64,000 nt of DNA from DATLLJ01 sp035537875 (GCA_035537875.1 DATLLJ010000060.1:1-64000), one strand, 5' to 3'. Positions 42,690 through 51,769 are shown, numbered from the stretch's first letter. Notes: generated from the sequence alone by a model not told the origin. Made by a program: numbers and translations.

Positions 42690-44062
42690 GACCAGTCGCT
42701 CACGTTGAAATAGCTGGATGGATAGAGTCGGGCCTCACCGAGCTCGGCGACCAGATCATCGCTGTATCGATTGACGTACTCCCATACCAGCTTCTGGTTC
42801 GCATCCGTCTCGCGCACACGCCCTCCCTGCGCTTCGGTGATCAACAATCCTCCAGCCGGCGTGACATCGACTTTGCCCCTGATCACCGAGAGGAGCTCCT
42901 GCCCGCTCTTTCCGCCGTAGATGGTCTTCGACCGCCCAGAGGCTGGATCGATCTCCATGATGTTGGTGATACGGGGCGCATCAGGCGACGCCTTGAGGGC
43001 GGTGCCTTCGAAAGCTGTCTGGTGAATGTTGTTGTTGAAAACGACGATCGTGCCGCCGGGTCTGAACTCCGGATCGTGCTGGCGGATCCAGGGACCAATC
43101 TGCCACCACTTCACGGTGGCGACGTTCTGATCGACGACCAATATCAGGTTGAGATCGCGAATCGACAGCGCCAGATCTCCCGCCTGGAACGTCGGAAAGT
43201 CGGCGGCTATGTCATCCGACAGCTCCTCGATCTTGTTCAGGTGGACGATTTCCTGATCCCACTCCAGGCCATCTTCGAAGGCCGCTCCGGTTGCGGTGAG
43301 GATCGAGTCGAGTCCGGCGTCGTAGAAGATCTTGACCGCCGAGAACTCCGCCTGGACGTGGCCGTCCTCGGACACCCGCAAGAGAGTGTCTTCATGGAAC
43401 GGTGTCTCAAAGGGCGGATACGGCGACCGGCCCTCGACGAGTCGGCGCCCCGCGACCCAGAATCCGCCACCGCGAGCCCGTTCGACCGAGTGGTGCGTCT
43501 GCCGCCTGAGAGTCCAGACGACGCCGCCGCAGCGATCCAGCTTGACCAGCCCGCCCCACTCGAAATTGAAGACAATCGATCCATCGGGCAATGCCACCGC
43601 CCCATGGGTATCGATGTTCCAGTTTGTCGCGGGCTGCCACCCAGGGGGAAAGTGGTCAACATTGGTGAACACGTCGTAGAAGCGCACGGGCCATCGCGCG
43701 ACGACCTCACCACTCCTGCGGATGAGCCGCAGCTCGTTCGTATCCTTGAAGAATCCTGACAGCAGGATGAGATCGGTCTGATCGCTTGCCGGATCGTTCA
43801 CCGTGACGCCGTCGCCCCAGTACCGGCTCGCTTGCAGGAAGTGCTCGGGACGCCTCCGCAAGAGGGCCGACCACTCTCCGGCCGTCACACTCAAGGAACT
43901 CTTGATTGTTGTTGAAAGATCGGTCGTGAATCGGTACGCGGCGTTCCGCTCGACCCCCGCCTTGAGGCCGGTCGCGAACGCCCCGCCGAGCAGGCCGCAC
44001 CAAACCAGGACGTTGAACACGACCCTCGACAGGTCGCGCGGACCGGCGCGAGGCTTTCCCAT
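42680..44062 (-). CDS. Arylsulfotransferase (ASST)-like membrane-anchored protein
   Basis: The 460-residue protein has an N-terminal membrane anchor (VVFNVLVWCGLLGGAFATG) and a long beta-propeller-like part outside the membrane. ASST-type marks are WNIDTHGAVALPDGSIVFNFEWGGLVKLD and NTVxH-like HHSVERARGGGFWVAG, with later VVFNNNIHQTAFEG and VTPAGGLLITEAQGGRV. Classical ASST moves sulfate between phenols without PAPS and uses a catalytic His. I could not assign that His with certainty. It opens a five-gene coupled unit ending in cysC. Confidence 0.75.
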   Translation of the reverse strand: MGKPRAGPRDLSRVVFNVLVWCGLLGGAFATGLKAGVERNAAYRFTTDLSTTIKSSLSVTAGEWSALLRRRPEHFLQASRYWGDGVTVNDPASDQTDLILLSGFFKDTNELRLIRRSGEVVARWPVRFYDVFTNVDHFPPGWQPATNWNIDTHGAVALPDGSIVFNFEWGGLVKLDRCGGVVWTLRRQTHHSVERARGGGFWVAGRRLVEGRSPYPPFETPFHEDTLLRVSEDGHVQAEFSAVKIFYDAGLDSILTATGAAFEDGLEWDQEIVHLNKIEELSDDIAADFPTFQAGDLALSIRDLNLILVVDQNVATVKWWQIGPWIRQHDPEFRPGGTIVVFNNNIHQTAFEGTALKASPDAPRITNIMEIDPASGRSKTIYGGKSGQELLSVIRGKVDVTPAGGLLITEAQGGRVRETDANQKLVWEYVNRYSDDLVAELGEARLYPSSYFNVSDWSCP

Positions 44063-44175
44063 GCCTCCCGGAAGTATCGGTTGAGCTGGATAGCGACTTT
44101 AGGCGCTTCAGCAACGCGGCAGCGCCGACGATCACGGAGCCGACGAGTCTGCCGTTACACGAGCCGTCAGAGCAC

Positions 44176-45471
44176 TCATGACGATTCCTTCGGACCGATG
44201 ACCGCCCGACCGTCCATGTACGGTCTGAGCGCGTTCGGAACCGCAACCGTTCCGTCCTTCTGCTGAAAATTCTCCAGAATCGCCACGAGGGTGCGGCCCA
44301 CCGCGAGCCCCGAACCGTTCAGGGTGTGAACGAATTCGGTCTTGCCCGTTCCGCCGGCGCGGAACTTGATGCCGGCGCGGCGGGCCTGAAACGCTTCGCA
44401 GTTGCTGCAGGAGGAAATCTCCCGATACGTGTTCTGGCTCGGCAGCCAGACTTCAACATCGTAGGTTTTTGCCGATTGGAACCCCATGTCGCCGGTGCAC
44501 AACAAGATCGTCCGGAACGGCAGCTCGAGTCGTCTCAACACTTCCTCCGCGTGGCTCGTCAGCGATTCCAGCTCTTCGTACGACCGTTCGGGCGTCGTCA
44601 GTTTCACCAGCTCGACCTTGTCGAACTGGTGTTGCCTGATGAGTCCCCGGACGTCCTGGCCGTACGAGCCAGCCTCGCTCCGGAAACAGGGCGTATACGC
44701 CGTGTAACGAATGGGCAGATCCCGTCCGTCGAGAATCTCACCGCGATGGAGATTCGTCAGCGGCACTTCCGCGGTAGGCACGAGGTACAGGTCCCAATCG
44801 CCCCCTATCTTGAACAGGTCCGCTTCGAACTTCGGCAGGTTACCCGTTCCGAGCAGCGCAGCGGCGTTGACGAGCACCGGGGGCTGCACCTCGCGGTAAC
44901 CGTGCTCGCGGGTGTGCAGGTCGAGCATGAAATTGATCAACGCGCGCTCGAGCCGCGCTCCGGCGCCGGTCAGCACCGAAAAGCGCGCTCCGGACATGCG
45001 GGTCGCCCGTTCGAAGTCGAGGATGCCGAGCGCGGTTCCGATGTCCCAGTGCGGCTTCGGCTCGAAATCGAAGGTGCGCGGCGTTCCGTACCTCCGAACC
45101 TCCGGGTTGTCCGCCGAGCTTCGGCCGACCGGTACGGATGCGTGGGGCAGATTCGGCAACAGGAGCAGCGCGTGATCGCGCTGGTGTTCCACTGCCTCGA
45201 GCTGCACGCTGAGCTGCTTGATCTGTTGCGCGCGGAGCTTGTTGGCCTCGAGGATGGGGGACGCATCGCGGCCCTGCCGCTTGGCTCGCGCCACCTCGTC
45301 GCCTGCAGTGTTCTGCTGGCGCTGCAATCCCTCGACTTCGGGGATCAAACGCCGGCGCGCCGTCTCCAACGTCGCGATCTCTTCGAGCGGCTTGTCGATG
45401 TCGAGACCGCGACTCTTGAGGCCTTTTCGGACTTCGTCGATGTGATCGCGTACGAATGCTGGATCGAGCAT
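44176..45471 (-). CDS. serS: Seryl-tRNA synthetase
   Basis: The 431-residue class II synthetase charges tRNA-Ser. It starts MLDPAFVRDHIDEVRKGL, followed by the long antiparallel coiled-coil arm (KPLEEIATLETARRRLIPEVEGLQRQQ). The catalytic core carries motif 2 (YTPCFRSEAGSYGQDVRGLIRQHQFDKVE) and motif 3 (LNGSGLAVGRTLVAILENFQ). ATG 45471 is preferred over 45489 since family members begin MLD. It shares a 70-bp divergent region with galU. Confidence 0.97.
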   Translation of the reverse strand: MLDPAFVRDHIDEVRKGLKSRGLDIDKPLEEIATLETARRRLIPEVEGLQRQQNTAGDEVARAKRQGRDASPILEANKLRAQQIKQLSVQLEAVEHQRDHALLLLPNLPHASVPVGRSSADNPEVRRYGTPRTFDFEPKPHWDIGTALGILDFERATRMSGARFSVLTGAGARLERALINFMLDLHTREHGYREVQPPVLVNAAALLGTGNLPKFEADLFKIGGDWDLYLVPTAEVPLTNLHRGEILDGRDLPIRYTAYTPCFRSEAGSYGQDVRGLIRQHQFDKVELVKLTTPERSYEELESLTSHAEEVLRRLELPFRTILLCTGDMGFQSAKTYDVEVWLPSQNTYREISSCSNCEAFQARRAGIKFRAGGTGKTEFVHTLNGSGLAVGRTLVAILENFQQKDGTVAVPNALRPYMDGRAVIGPKESS

Positions 45472-45529
45472 GTGCCCTCGGAGCTCCATTCTATATTCGC
45501 CGTATTGGCCTCGGGGTCGAGTCCTCTGC

Positions 45530-45535
45530 TACGAT
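45530..45535 (+). promoter_or_regulatory. -10-like TACGAT placed for a leaderless galU start
   Basis: TACGAT is followed by six nucleotides and then GTG 45542; there is no Shine-Dalgarno sequence. A TTGGCC at 45505-45510 could serve as a weak -35, with a long 19-nt spacer. The same N6 spacing occurs before the CHAD gene. Confidence 0.4.
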
Positions 45536-45541
45536 GCGTCC

Positions 45542-46441
45542 GTGCCACCCGCCGTTCGAAAAGCCGTCTTCCCGGCTGCGGGGCTGGGGACGAGGTTCCT
45601 CCCCGCCACCAAGGCCCAACCCAAGGAGATGCTCCCCCTCGTCGACAAGCCGATCATCCAATACGGCGTCGAGGAGGCCGTTGCATCGGGCGTTGACAAC
45701 ATCATTCTCGTCACGGGGCGCGGCAAGAACGCCATCGAAGATCACTTCGACCGCTCGGTGGAGCTCGAGTCGTTCCTCGAGGCGAGAGGCAAGCGCGACC
45801 AGCTCGCCGAGGTGCGGAAGATCTCCAATCTGATTAACTTCGCCTACGTGCGCCAGGGCGAGCCGCTCGGTCTTGGACATGCTGTCCTGGTGGCAAAGGA
45901 GCTGGTCGGCAACGAGCCGTTCGCCGTCATCCTCGGCGACGACGTCATCGACGCGGACCCACCGGCCATCAGACAGCTGATCGACGTGTTTGCACGCGTG
46001 AACGGCCCGGTGCTGGCTGTCGAGCGCGTGCCGCGGGACGAGATCTCGAACTACGGCGTGATCGCGATCGATCCGACGGCCTCGTTCGGCGAGGGCGTGT
46101 ACCAGGTGCGGGACCTGGTCGAAAAGCCGCCGAAGGAAGAAGCGCCCTCGGATCTGGCCATCATCGGCCGTTACGTGCTCACCCCGGACATCTTTCCGGC
46201 GCTGGCGGCGACCAAGAGCGACCGCACTGGGGAAATTCAGCTGACGAACGGGCTGCGCGAGCTGCTCAAGTCGCGCCCGATCTTCGCGTGCGAGGTCAAG
46301 GGCGTCCGGCACGACACGGGAAACAAACTGGGATTCTTGAAGGCCGTGGTGTACTTCGCGCTGCGCCGGCCCGATCTCGCCGAGAAGTTTTCGGCCTACC
46401 TGACGTCCCTCAACCTGCCGCAGCCGCTCGGCAAGCCGTAA
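45542..46441 (+). CDS. galU: UTP-glucose-1-phosphate uridylyltransferase
   Basis: The 299-residue enzyme makes UDP-glucose from UTP and glucose-1-phosphate. The nucleotidyltransferase motif AAGLGTRFLPATKAQPKEMLP lies at the N-terminus. EPLGLGHAVLVAKELVGNEPFAVILGDD, the acidic metal site, and VVEKPPKEE-like VEKPPKEEAP follow, then GEIQLTNGLRELL. The GTG at 45542 lies after the SerS divergent region and fits the protein start. UDP-glucose supports glycans and cell-envelope sugars. It converges with the FmdB-like gene 26 bp on. Confidence 0.96.
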   Translation: MPPAVRKAVFPAAGLGTRFLPATKAQPKEMLPLVDKPIIQYGVEEAVASGVDNIILVTGRGKNAIEDHFDRSVELESFLEARGKRDQLAEVRKISNLINFAYVRQGEPLGLGHAVLVAKELVGNEPFAVILGDDVIDADPPAIRQLIDVFARVNGPVLAVERVPRDEISNYGVIAIDPTASFGEGVYQVRDLVEKPPKEEAPSDLAIIGRYVLTPDIFPALAATKSDRTGEIQLTNGLRELLKSRPIFACEVKGVRHDTGNKLGFLKAVVYFALRRPDLAEKFSAYLTSLNLPQPLGKP

Positions 46442-46467
46442 AGGCCGGGCAGATGCCGCGGCGGAGG

Positions 46468-46851
46468 CTAGGAACTCTTCTGGGGCGTCGCCGCGCCCGA
46501 GGACGGGTCGCTCTTCGCCGCTTTCGCGCTCGCGTCCGTTTTCCCGGTCGCCTCGACCTTGTCGCTCTTCTCGGCCTGCTTCGGTTTCTCGGTCTTCTCG
46601 CCCGCCTCGGCCGCAGGCGTCTCCTTGCCGGCAGCGTCCGCTTTGGATTCGTCACCCTCGGACGGTCCGGTCTTCTTCGCGTAGTCGGTGATGTACCAGC
46701 CGCTCCCCTTGAACTGAAAAGCGGGTGTGGACATCAGCTTGTGAACCGCTCCTCCGCAGGTGGGGCAGCTCTCGAGCGGCGGATCCGAGAACTTCCTGAT
46801 CAACTCGAAGCGGCGACCGCACGCGTCGCACTGGTATTCGTACAGCGGCAT
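46468..46851 (-). CDS. FmdB-family zinc-ribbon protein
   Basis: The 127-residue protein starts MPLYEYQCDACGRRFE and has the putative zinc ligands Cys8, Cys11, Cys29 and Cys32 (CPTC). After STPAFQFKGSGWYITDY the second half is a long low-complexity tail of Lys, Ala, Glu and Ser. FmdB-type regulators are small zinc-ribbon proteins of poorly known role. The tail is about twice the usual length and probably disordered. It follows the DUF885 gene by 71 bp. Confidence 0.9.
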   Translation of the reverse strand: MPLYEYQCDACGRRFELIRKFSDPPLESCPTCGGAVHKLMSTPAFQFKGSGWYITDYAKKTGPSEGDESKADAAGKETPAAEAGEKTEKPKQAEKSDKVEATGKTDASAKAAKSDPSSGAATPQKSS

Positions 46852-46922
46852 CAGCTCGCTTTCCTCATCACAGTGATGGTGGACCGTCCTGCGACAGCAC
46901 CGGCCCGCACGCGGGCTCGCGC

Positions 46923-48593
46923 CTATTCCAGGAGATCGCCGGTGTCTCCGCCTTCGGTCCCGCCAAGCATCAGTTGTCGATGGAGCCAGAAAGGCGCGGT
47001 GCCAGCGCCGAGCAGCGTATCGTGAAACGTTCGCAGTGAAAACGCCTTCCCCTGCTGCTGTTTGTAATCGCTGCGCAACTTCATCAGCATCAGCTTCCCG
47101 ACGCTGTACACCAGATACATCGGATCGAACGTCCCCCGCTCGGCTTCCCGCCGCGCGCTCGCTTCTTCCATGAACGCTTCGTCGCGGAAGAAGCGTACGC
47201 CCTGCTCCACGGACATATCTTCGGTGTGCATCCGGATGCAGACGATGAATCGAGCGAGGCGAATGAGCGCCTCGGCGAGCTGGCCCAGCTTGACGCTGTA
47301 GTCCTGTCGGCCGAACCCCGCGTCCATCATCATCTCTTCGCAGTAGTGCGCCCATCCCTCGACGAACGAGGCCGGCGCGAACATGATGGACTTGCGGACC
47401 TTCGACTCCACGCGGCGAAGATGCTGGAACTGCAGGAAGTGCCCGGGGTAGACCTCGTGGATGGAGATCGACCAGAGCGTCGGGTAGTTGTAGTCGCGGA
47501 GGTGCTCTTCCTGTCGTTCCTGTGGCCAAGACGGATCGACGTCCGTCAGATAGTAGTAGGCCTGCGACGGTTTCGCTTCGAAGGGCCCCGGCGTCCACAT
47601 GCTGGCAAACGACCAGCGATAGAATTCCGGCGTCGCCGCCACGGTGATCGCTTCGCTCGATGGCACCGTGATCAGCGCTTGTCGCTCGAGAAACGTCACC
47701 AGCTCGGCGAGCTGCTGTCGGCCGACGTCCACGAGCTCGCCCGGTTTGGGGTGCTTCGCCTTGGTGCGCTGCCACGCGTCGAGCGGGTTGCCCCCATTCA
47801 TCCGACCCGCGAGGCTCTTGAACGCTTCCTGTGTCGCCTGCAGCTCGCGCAACGCGATAGCCAGCAGCCGTTCGACAGGGACAGCCACCCCTTCGTCGAG
47901 CCTCAGCTTCTGCTCGAATCGCTCGCGCCCGAGTCGGAAGCTTCCGCGCGCCTTCGGACCTATCTCGTTCTCCAGGTCGTGCACGTACGATCGAACGGCC
48001 TGGCTCGCCTCCATTTGCGCGTCCGCGAGTTCGCCGAGCAGATGCAGATCGTCCACATCCGCCAGCGCTCGGGGCAGATCGTCGTCGATGAACGTGAGGG
48101 CTCCCCGCATCGTCTCGATGCCAACCTTGACGAAGATCCCCGGTGGATCCTTGATGTTGTCGCGAGCGGCCTGAATGAGACGCGGAGCCTGTCGCAATTT
48201 CGACAGAACCCGGCGTGCCCGCTCGGCCGCCGGGGCGTACGTGAAGAGCACCTGTCCCGCGAGGCTGGAAGCCAGCAGGTCTGAGTAATACTGCGGATGC
48301 CGTTCCCACGTCCGGATGTCTTCGAGTTCGTAGATCCGGCCTTTCACGTGGGACGTCAGCATCCGGTGCTCGAGTCGCTCCACCGGCGTGAGCGCCTCGG
48401 GTTTGATTTCGTCGAGGCGGCGCAGGTATCCCGTCAGAGCGTGAACCTGTGCCTCGACTGCCTGCCGACTCAGGTCTTCGAGGTGATCGTCGTAAGTATG
48501 CACGCCGTCCAGCGTCGCGTATGTCGGGCAAGTCTCGTGAAGATAGGCCAGCAGATCGTTGACGAGGTGCGGGAGCGGTTCCGAAGCGATCAT
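46923..48593 (-). CDS. DUF885 family metallopeptidase-like protein
   Basis: The 556-residue protein belongs to DUF885, a family with a metalloprotease-like HExxxGH motif. It appears here as SISIHEVYPGHFLQFQHL, with FVEGWAHYCEEMMMD further on, where the Glu and His likely complete a zinc site. ATG 48593 is the plausible start because DUF885 texts begin near there and the upstream extension overlaps rsmI. No signal peptide is clear. The true substrate is unknown; peptidase activity is inference from the motif. It is divergent from rsmI. Confidence 0.9.
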   Translation of the reverse strand: MIASEPLPHLVNDLLAYLHETCPTYATLDGVHTYDDHLEDLSRQAVEAQVHALTGYLRRLDEIKPEALTPVERLEHRMLTSHVKGRIYELEDIRTWERHPQYYSDLLASSLAGQVLFTYAPAAERARRVLSKLRQAPRLIQAARDNIKDPPGIFVKVGIETMRGALTFIDDDLPRALADVDDLHLLGELADAQMEASQAVRSYVHDLENEIGPKARGSFRLGRERFEQKLRLDEGVAVPVERLLAIALRELQATQEAFKSLAGRMNGGNPLDAWQRTKAKHPKPGELVDVGRQQLAELVTFLERQALITVPSSEAITVAATPEFYRWSFASMWTPGPFEAKPSQAYYYLTDVDPSWPQERQEEHLRDYNYPTLWSISIHEVYPGHFLQFQHLRRVESKVRKSIMFAPASFVEGWAHYCEEMMMDAGFGRQDYSVKLGQLAEALIRLARFIVCIRMHTEDMSVEQGVRFFRDEAFMEEASARREAERGTFDPMYLVYSVGKLMLMKLRSDYKQQQGKAFSLRTFHDTLLGAGTAPFWLHRQLMLGGTEGGDTGDLLE

Positions 48594-48668
48594 CGTTTCA
48601 AGGCCACAACACTCTTCAGGTATCCAATCCGGCAGCTCAGCTGGCCGGGAAATCCGATCCGTCAATGG

Positions 48669-48674
48669 TACAAT
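48669..48674 (+). promoter_or_regulatory. Possible -10 (TACAAT) for rsmI
   Basis: TGGTACAAT ends 15 nt before ATG 48690, giving a very short leader if used. No Shine-Dalgarno sequence lies between. No good -35 was seen. The extended form matches the box before 36922. Confidence 0.35.
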
Positions 48675-48689
48675 AAGCCGCGCGTTCTG

Positions 48690-49538
48690 ATGCCCGGCAC
48701 GCTGTTCGTGGTCGCCACGCCCATCGGCAACCTCGAAGACATCACGAGCCGCGCGTTGCGCATCCTGCGCGAGGTTTCGATCGTCGCGGCCGAGGACACT
48801 CGGCGGACCGCGCAGCTCTTCACCCGTTACGGCATCACCACGCCCACGACGAGCCTCCACGAACACAACGAACGTCGGAAAGTGCCTTCGCTCGTCGCCC
48901 GGCTCGAGGGCGGCGACGATGTCGCCCTGGTGTCTGATGCGGGAACCCCAACCATCTCAGACCCAGGCACGCATCTCATCAGGGCCGCGATCGACGCGGG
49001 CGTACGCGTCGAGCCTATTCCAGGGCCGAGCGCGATCATCGCGGCGCTGACCGTGGCCGGGCTGCCGACGTCACGCTTTACGTTTCTTGGGTTCCCACCT
49101 CATAGGTCAAAAGACAGAGATTACTGGTTCAGTCAGTTGAAGAACTCGGACGGCACGGTGGTCTTTTTCGAAGCGCCCCATCGCATCCTCCAATCACTGG
49201 ACTCGATGCGTCAGGCCGTAGGGGACTGTGATGTCACTGTGTGCAGGGAACTGACCAAAGTCCACGAAGAGATCATCAGAGGCCGCATTTCTAAGGTAAT
49301 AGACCTAATACAGCGGCCGCGTGGCGAGTTCACGGTGGTGGCTAATCTTGGCCATATGACAGAACTCGCTCCAGCAGACCCCCCAGACGCTCTCAGTATG
49401 TTGGCTGAATTTGGTGTATTGACCGATAAAGAGAGGCTTTCAAGACGCGCCGCGGTCGCCACGCTGGCTAAACGTCATCAGCTTCGGCCAAACCAAGTCT
49501 ACGAGATGATCGAGGCGGCCAAGAAATTGACCGTATGA
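48690..49538 (+). CDS. rsmI: 16S rRNA (cytidine1402-2'-O)-methyltransferase
   Basis: The 282-residue SAM-dependent enzyme modifies C1402 in the decoding centre of 16S rRNA. It starts MPGTLFVVATPIGNLEDITSRAL and shows ALVSDAGTPTISDPG and GPSAIIAALTVAGLPTSRFTFLGF. VVFFEAPHRI and CRELTKVHEE are further typical marks. RsmH, its usual partner, is not in the window. The C-terminal third is slightly less GC-rich than neighbours. It is divergent from the DUF885 gene by 96 bp. Confidence 0.96.
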   Translation: MPGTLFVVATPIGNLEDITSRALRILREVSIVAAEDTRRTAQLFTRYGITTPTTSLHEHNERRKVPSLVARLEGGDDVALVSDAGTPTISDPGTHLIRAAIDAGVRVEPIPGPSAIIAALTVAGLPTSRFTFLGFPPHRSKDRDYWFSQLKNSDGTVVFFEAPHRILQSLDSMRQAVGDCDVTVCRELTKVHEEIIRGRISKVIDLIQRPRGEFTVVANLGHMTELAPADPPDALSMLAEFGVLTDKERLSRRAAVATLAKRHQLRPNQVYEMIEAAKKLTV

Positions 49539-49580
49539 CCAAAATGTACCGGCGTCTCGCTTTCTGTCAGGGCCTCGATC

Positions 49581-49609
49581 TTGACCGTTTGACGGCGTTT
49601 TGCTAAGTT
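49581..49609 (+). promoter_or_regulatory. Sigma-70-like promoter upstream of the TPR gene
   Basis: TTGACC at 49581-49586, a 17-nt spacer and TAAGTT at 49604-49609 make the best sigma-70-like pair that I saw in the window. AGGAGG at 49652-49657 precedes ATG 49661. It could drive the TPR, glmU, glmS run. Confidence 0.5.
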
Positions 49610-49660
49610 ACCCGCCGCTTCCAGGGCGAGATCGCAGCCCCACTCCATTCCAGGAGGCTC

Positions 49661-50338
49661 ATGGTGAAGCAGCGGCGGCCGGCACCCAAAACCCCTAAGG
49701 CACCAGCCCCCGTTCCCCATGTACGGCGTACGCCCCGCGCGTTGGCCACGGAACCCGCAGACATGCCGTCTCAACAGCAGCCTCCGCCTCAACCACAGCG
49801 CCGTACCACCTATGTCGAAGCTGTCGCGCTGTACGAGCGAGGCCTTGAAGCTCTCCAGCGTCATGAGTTCACCGAAGCATCGGCGTACTTCGAAAGCGTG
49901 CTGCGCCAATACCCTGAGGAAAAAGAGCTGCACGAGCGCGTGCGCTTATATCTGAACATCTGTCAGCGCCAGGCGGCCCCAAGAGAATCCACTCCGCAGT
50001 CGCAGGAAGAGCGGCTCTACGCCGCGACGCTGGCGATCAACGGCGGGCGCTACGACCAGGCTATTTCCAATCTGCGACTGGTCCGGGACGAGGATCCCGA
50101 CAACGACCATGCGCTGTACATGCTGGCCGTGGCGCACGCCCAGCGTGGAGAACCGGCAGAGGCGATTGCGCACCTGGAGCGGGCAATCGCGCTCAACCCC
50201 GAGAATCGCGGGCTCGCGAAAAGCGACCCCGATCTCGAGCCGCTGCGCGGAGACGAGGCGTTCCGCACCGCTCTCGACACCCCTCTCGCGACCCGGGGCG
50301 ATCGCCGCCGCCCGTTACGGACACGTTCGGTCCGATAG
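49661..50338 (+). CDS. TPR-repeat protein
   Basis: The 225-residue product has a basic, Pro/Gln-rich N-terminus of about 50 residues with no signal peptide. It then has helical TPR units: YVEAVALYERGLEALQRHEFTEASAYFESVLRQYPEE and LYAATLAINGGRYDQAISNLRLVRDEDPDNDHALYMLAVAHAQRGE, followed by HLERAIALNPEN. These form a protein-protein interaction scaffold. It is cytosolic by appearance. A strong AGGAGG fixes the start. glmU begins 20 bp after, so these may be co-transcribed. Confidence 0.88.
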   Translation: MVKQRRPAPKTPKAPAPVPHVRRTPRALATEPADMPSQQQPPPQPQRRTTYVEAVALYERGLEALQRHEFTEASAYFESVLRQYPEEKELHERVRLYLNICQRQAAPRESTPQSQEERLYAATLAINGGRYDQAISNLRLVRDEDPDNDHALYMLAVAHAQRGEPAEAIAHLERAIALNPENRGLAKSDPDLEPLRGDEAFRTALDTPLATRGDRRRPLRTRSVR

Positions 50339-50357
50339 ACGATAATTGTCGGTCTGG

Positions 50358-51740
50358 ATGTCCGACGTCCACGTCGTCATTCTCGCCGCCGGCAAGGGCA
50401 CGCGCCTCAAGTCTGCCAGCCCGAAAGTCCTGCACCGCGTTGCCGGACTGCCGATGATCGCCCACGTCCTTCGCGCTGCCAACGCGATTGGACCTCAATC
50501 GCTTACGGTTGTCGTCGGTCACCAGGCCGAGCGGGTCAAATCCGCTCTCGAGCAGCACTCTGGTCTCACCTTTGTGGTTCAGGAACCACAGCTCGGGACC
50601 GGGCACGCGCTCCTGACAGCGGAACCCGCCCTTGGACGCGCGACGGGCACGCTCGTGCTCTTGTCCGGGGACGTGCCGCTGTTGTCACCACAAACCCTGC
50701 AGGCTCTGCTAGATAGGCACCATGGTGCACGAGCAGCGGCCACGCTGCTTACAGCGGTCGTTGACGTCCCCAGCGGGTACGGTCGAATCGTTCGCTCTGG
50801 CGAGCAGATTGCTCGTATTGTCGAGGAGCGGGATGCGATCGCTCAGGAGCGAGCCATCCGCGAGGTCAACTCGGGGATATATGCTTTCGCTCTGGATGGT
50901 CTTTTCGACGCCGTGCGCGCCATCGCGGCTGACAACGCTCAGCGCGAATACTACCTGCCCGACCTGGTGGCAATTTTCCGAGGCCGCGGCCAGGTGGTCG
51001 AGGGCATCCGGGTGGGCAATCCGGACGAGATCCGAGGCATCAACAGCCGCGCCGAGCTCGCCGAAGTGAGCCGAATCGTGAGACAACACAAGAACAGCGA
51101 GCTGATGGCATCGGGCGTCACGATCGAGGATCCCGCGACGACGTACGTCGACGGGGACGTCCTGGTTGGTCCCGATACGATCCTGCACCCCGGGGTTTCG
51201 CTCGAAGGCCACACACAGATCGGCTCCGGCTGCGAAATCCACAGCGGGGTTCGCATCATCGATTCGCGCATCGGCGATCGGGTCACGATTCTGAACCACT
51301 GCGTGATCACCAGTTCTACCGTCGGCAACGACTGCAGCGTCGGACCCTTCTCGCATCTGAGACCGGGAGCCGACGTAAAGGATCGCGCGCATGTCGGCAA
51401 CTTCGTCGAGCTCAAACGCACGGTCCTCGGCGCCGGTTCGAAGGCAATGCACCTTTCCTATCTCGGCGACGCCACCATCGGACAGAACGTGAACATCGGC
51501 GCCGGAACCATCACGTGCAACTACGACGGCGTCAGCAAGAACCAGACGGTCATCGAGGACGGCGCGTTCATCGGCAGCGATTCGCAGCTCGTCGCCCCGG
51601 TCACCGTCAAGCAGGGCGCCTACGTCGGCAGCGGCACGACCGTGCGCGAGGAAGTACCGTCGGGGGCGTTGGCGATCAGCGCCGGCAAGCAGCGGAACAT
51701 CGAGGGATGGGTCGACAAGAAGAAAAAGACTCTGGGCTAG
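50358..51740 (+). CDS. glmU: Bifunctional UDP-N-acetylglucosamine pyrophosphorylase / glucosamine-1-phosphate N-acetyltransferase
   Basis: The 460-residue enzyme has an N-terminal uridylyltransferase domain (VVILAAGKGTRLKSASPKVLH, then VLLSGDVPLL) and a C-terminal left-handed beta-helix acetyltransferase domain. The latter is seen in GCEIHSGVRIIDSRIGDRV and NIGAGTITCNYDG. It makes UDP-GlcNAc, the precursor for peptidoglycan and lipid A. ATG 50358 was chosen over TTG 50346 because the domain starts at once. It precedes glmS by 29 bp. Confidence 0.97.
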   Translation: MSDVHVVILAAGKGTRLKSASPKVLHRVAGLPMIAHVLRAANAIGPQSLTVVVGHQAERVKSALEQHSGLTFVVQEPQLGTGHALLTAEPALGRATGTLVLLSGDVPLLSPQTLQALLDRHHGARAAATLLTAVVDVPSGYGRIVRSGEQIARIVEERDAIAQERAIREVNSGIYAFALDGLFDAVRAIAADNAQREYYLPDLVAIFRGRGQVVEGIRVGNPDEIRGINSRAELAEVSRIVRQHKNSELMASGVTIEDPATTYVDGDVLVGPDTILHPGVSLEGHTQIGSGCEIHSGVRIIDSRIGDRVTILNHCVITSSTVGNDCSVGPFSHLRPGADVKDRAHVGNFVELKRTVLGAGSKAMHLSYLGDATIGQNVNIGAGTITCNYDGVSKNQTVIEDGAFIGSDSQLVAPVTVKQGAYVGSGTTVREEVPSGALAISAGKQRNIEGWVDKKKKTLG

Positions 51741-51749
51741 GGGCTGGAG
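51736..51749 (+). repeat. 14-bp G-rich unit at the glmU-glmS junction
   Basis: GCTAGGGGCTGGAG overlaps the glmU stop and differs at two positions from the unit GTCAGGGGCTGGAG at 60011-60024. It belongs to the 14-bp repeat family in this part of the window. Confidence 0.4.
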
Positions 51750-51769
51750 GCTTGGGGGAGTAACGACTC

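Noticed and set aside
44063..44175. tRNA gene between serS and the sulfo-transfer operon
   Set aside because: No cloverleaf pairing or T-loop sequence (GTTCRA) could be made from the 113 bp.
51741..51769. glmS ribozyme or riboswitch upstream of glmS
   Set aside because: The gap from glmU is 29 bp, too short to hold one.
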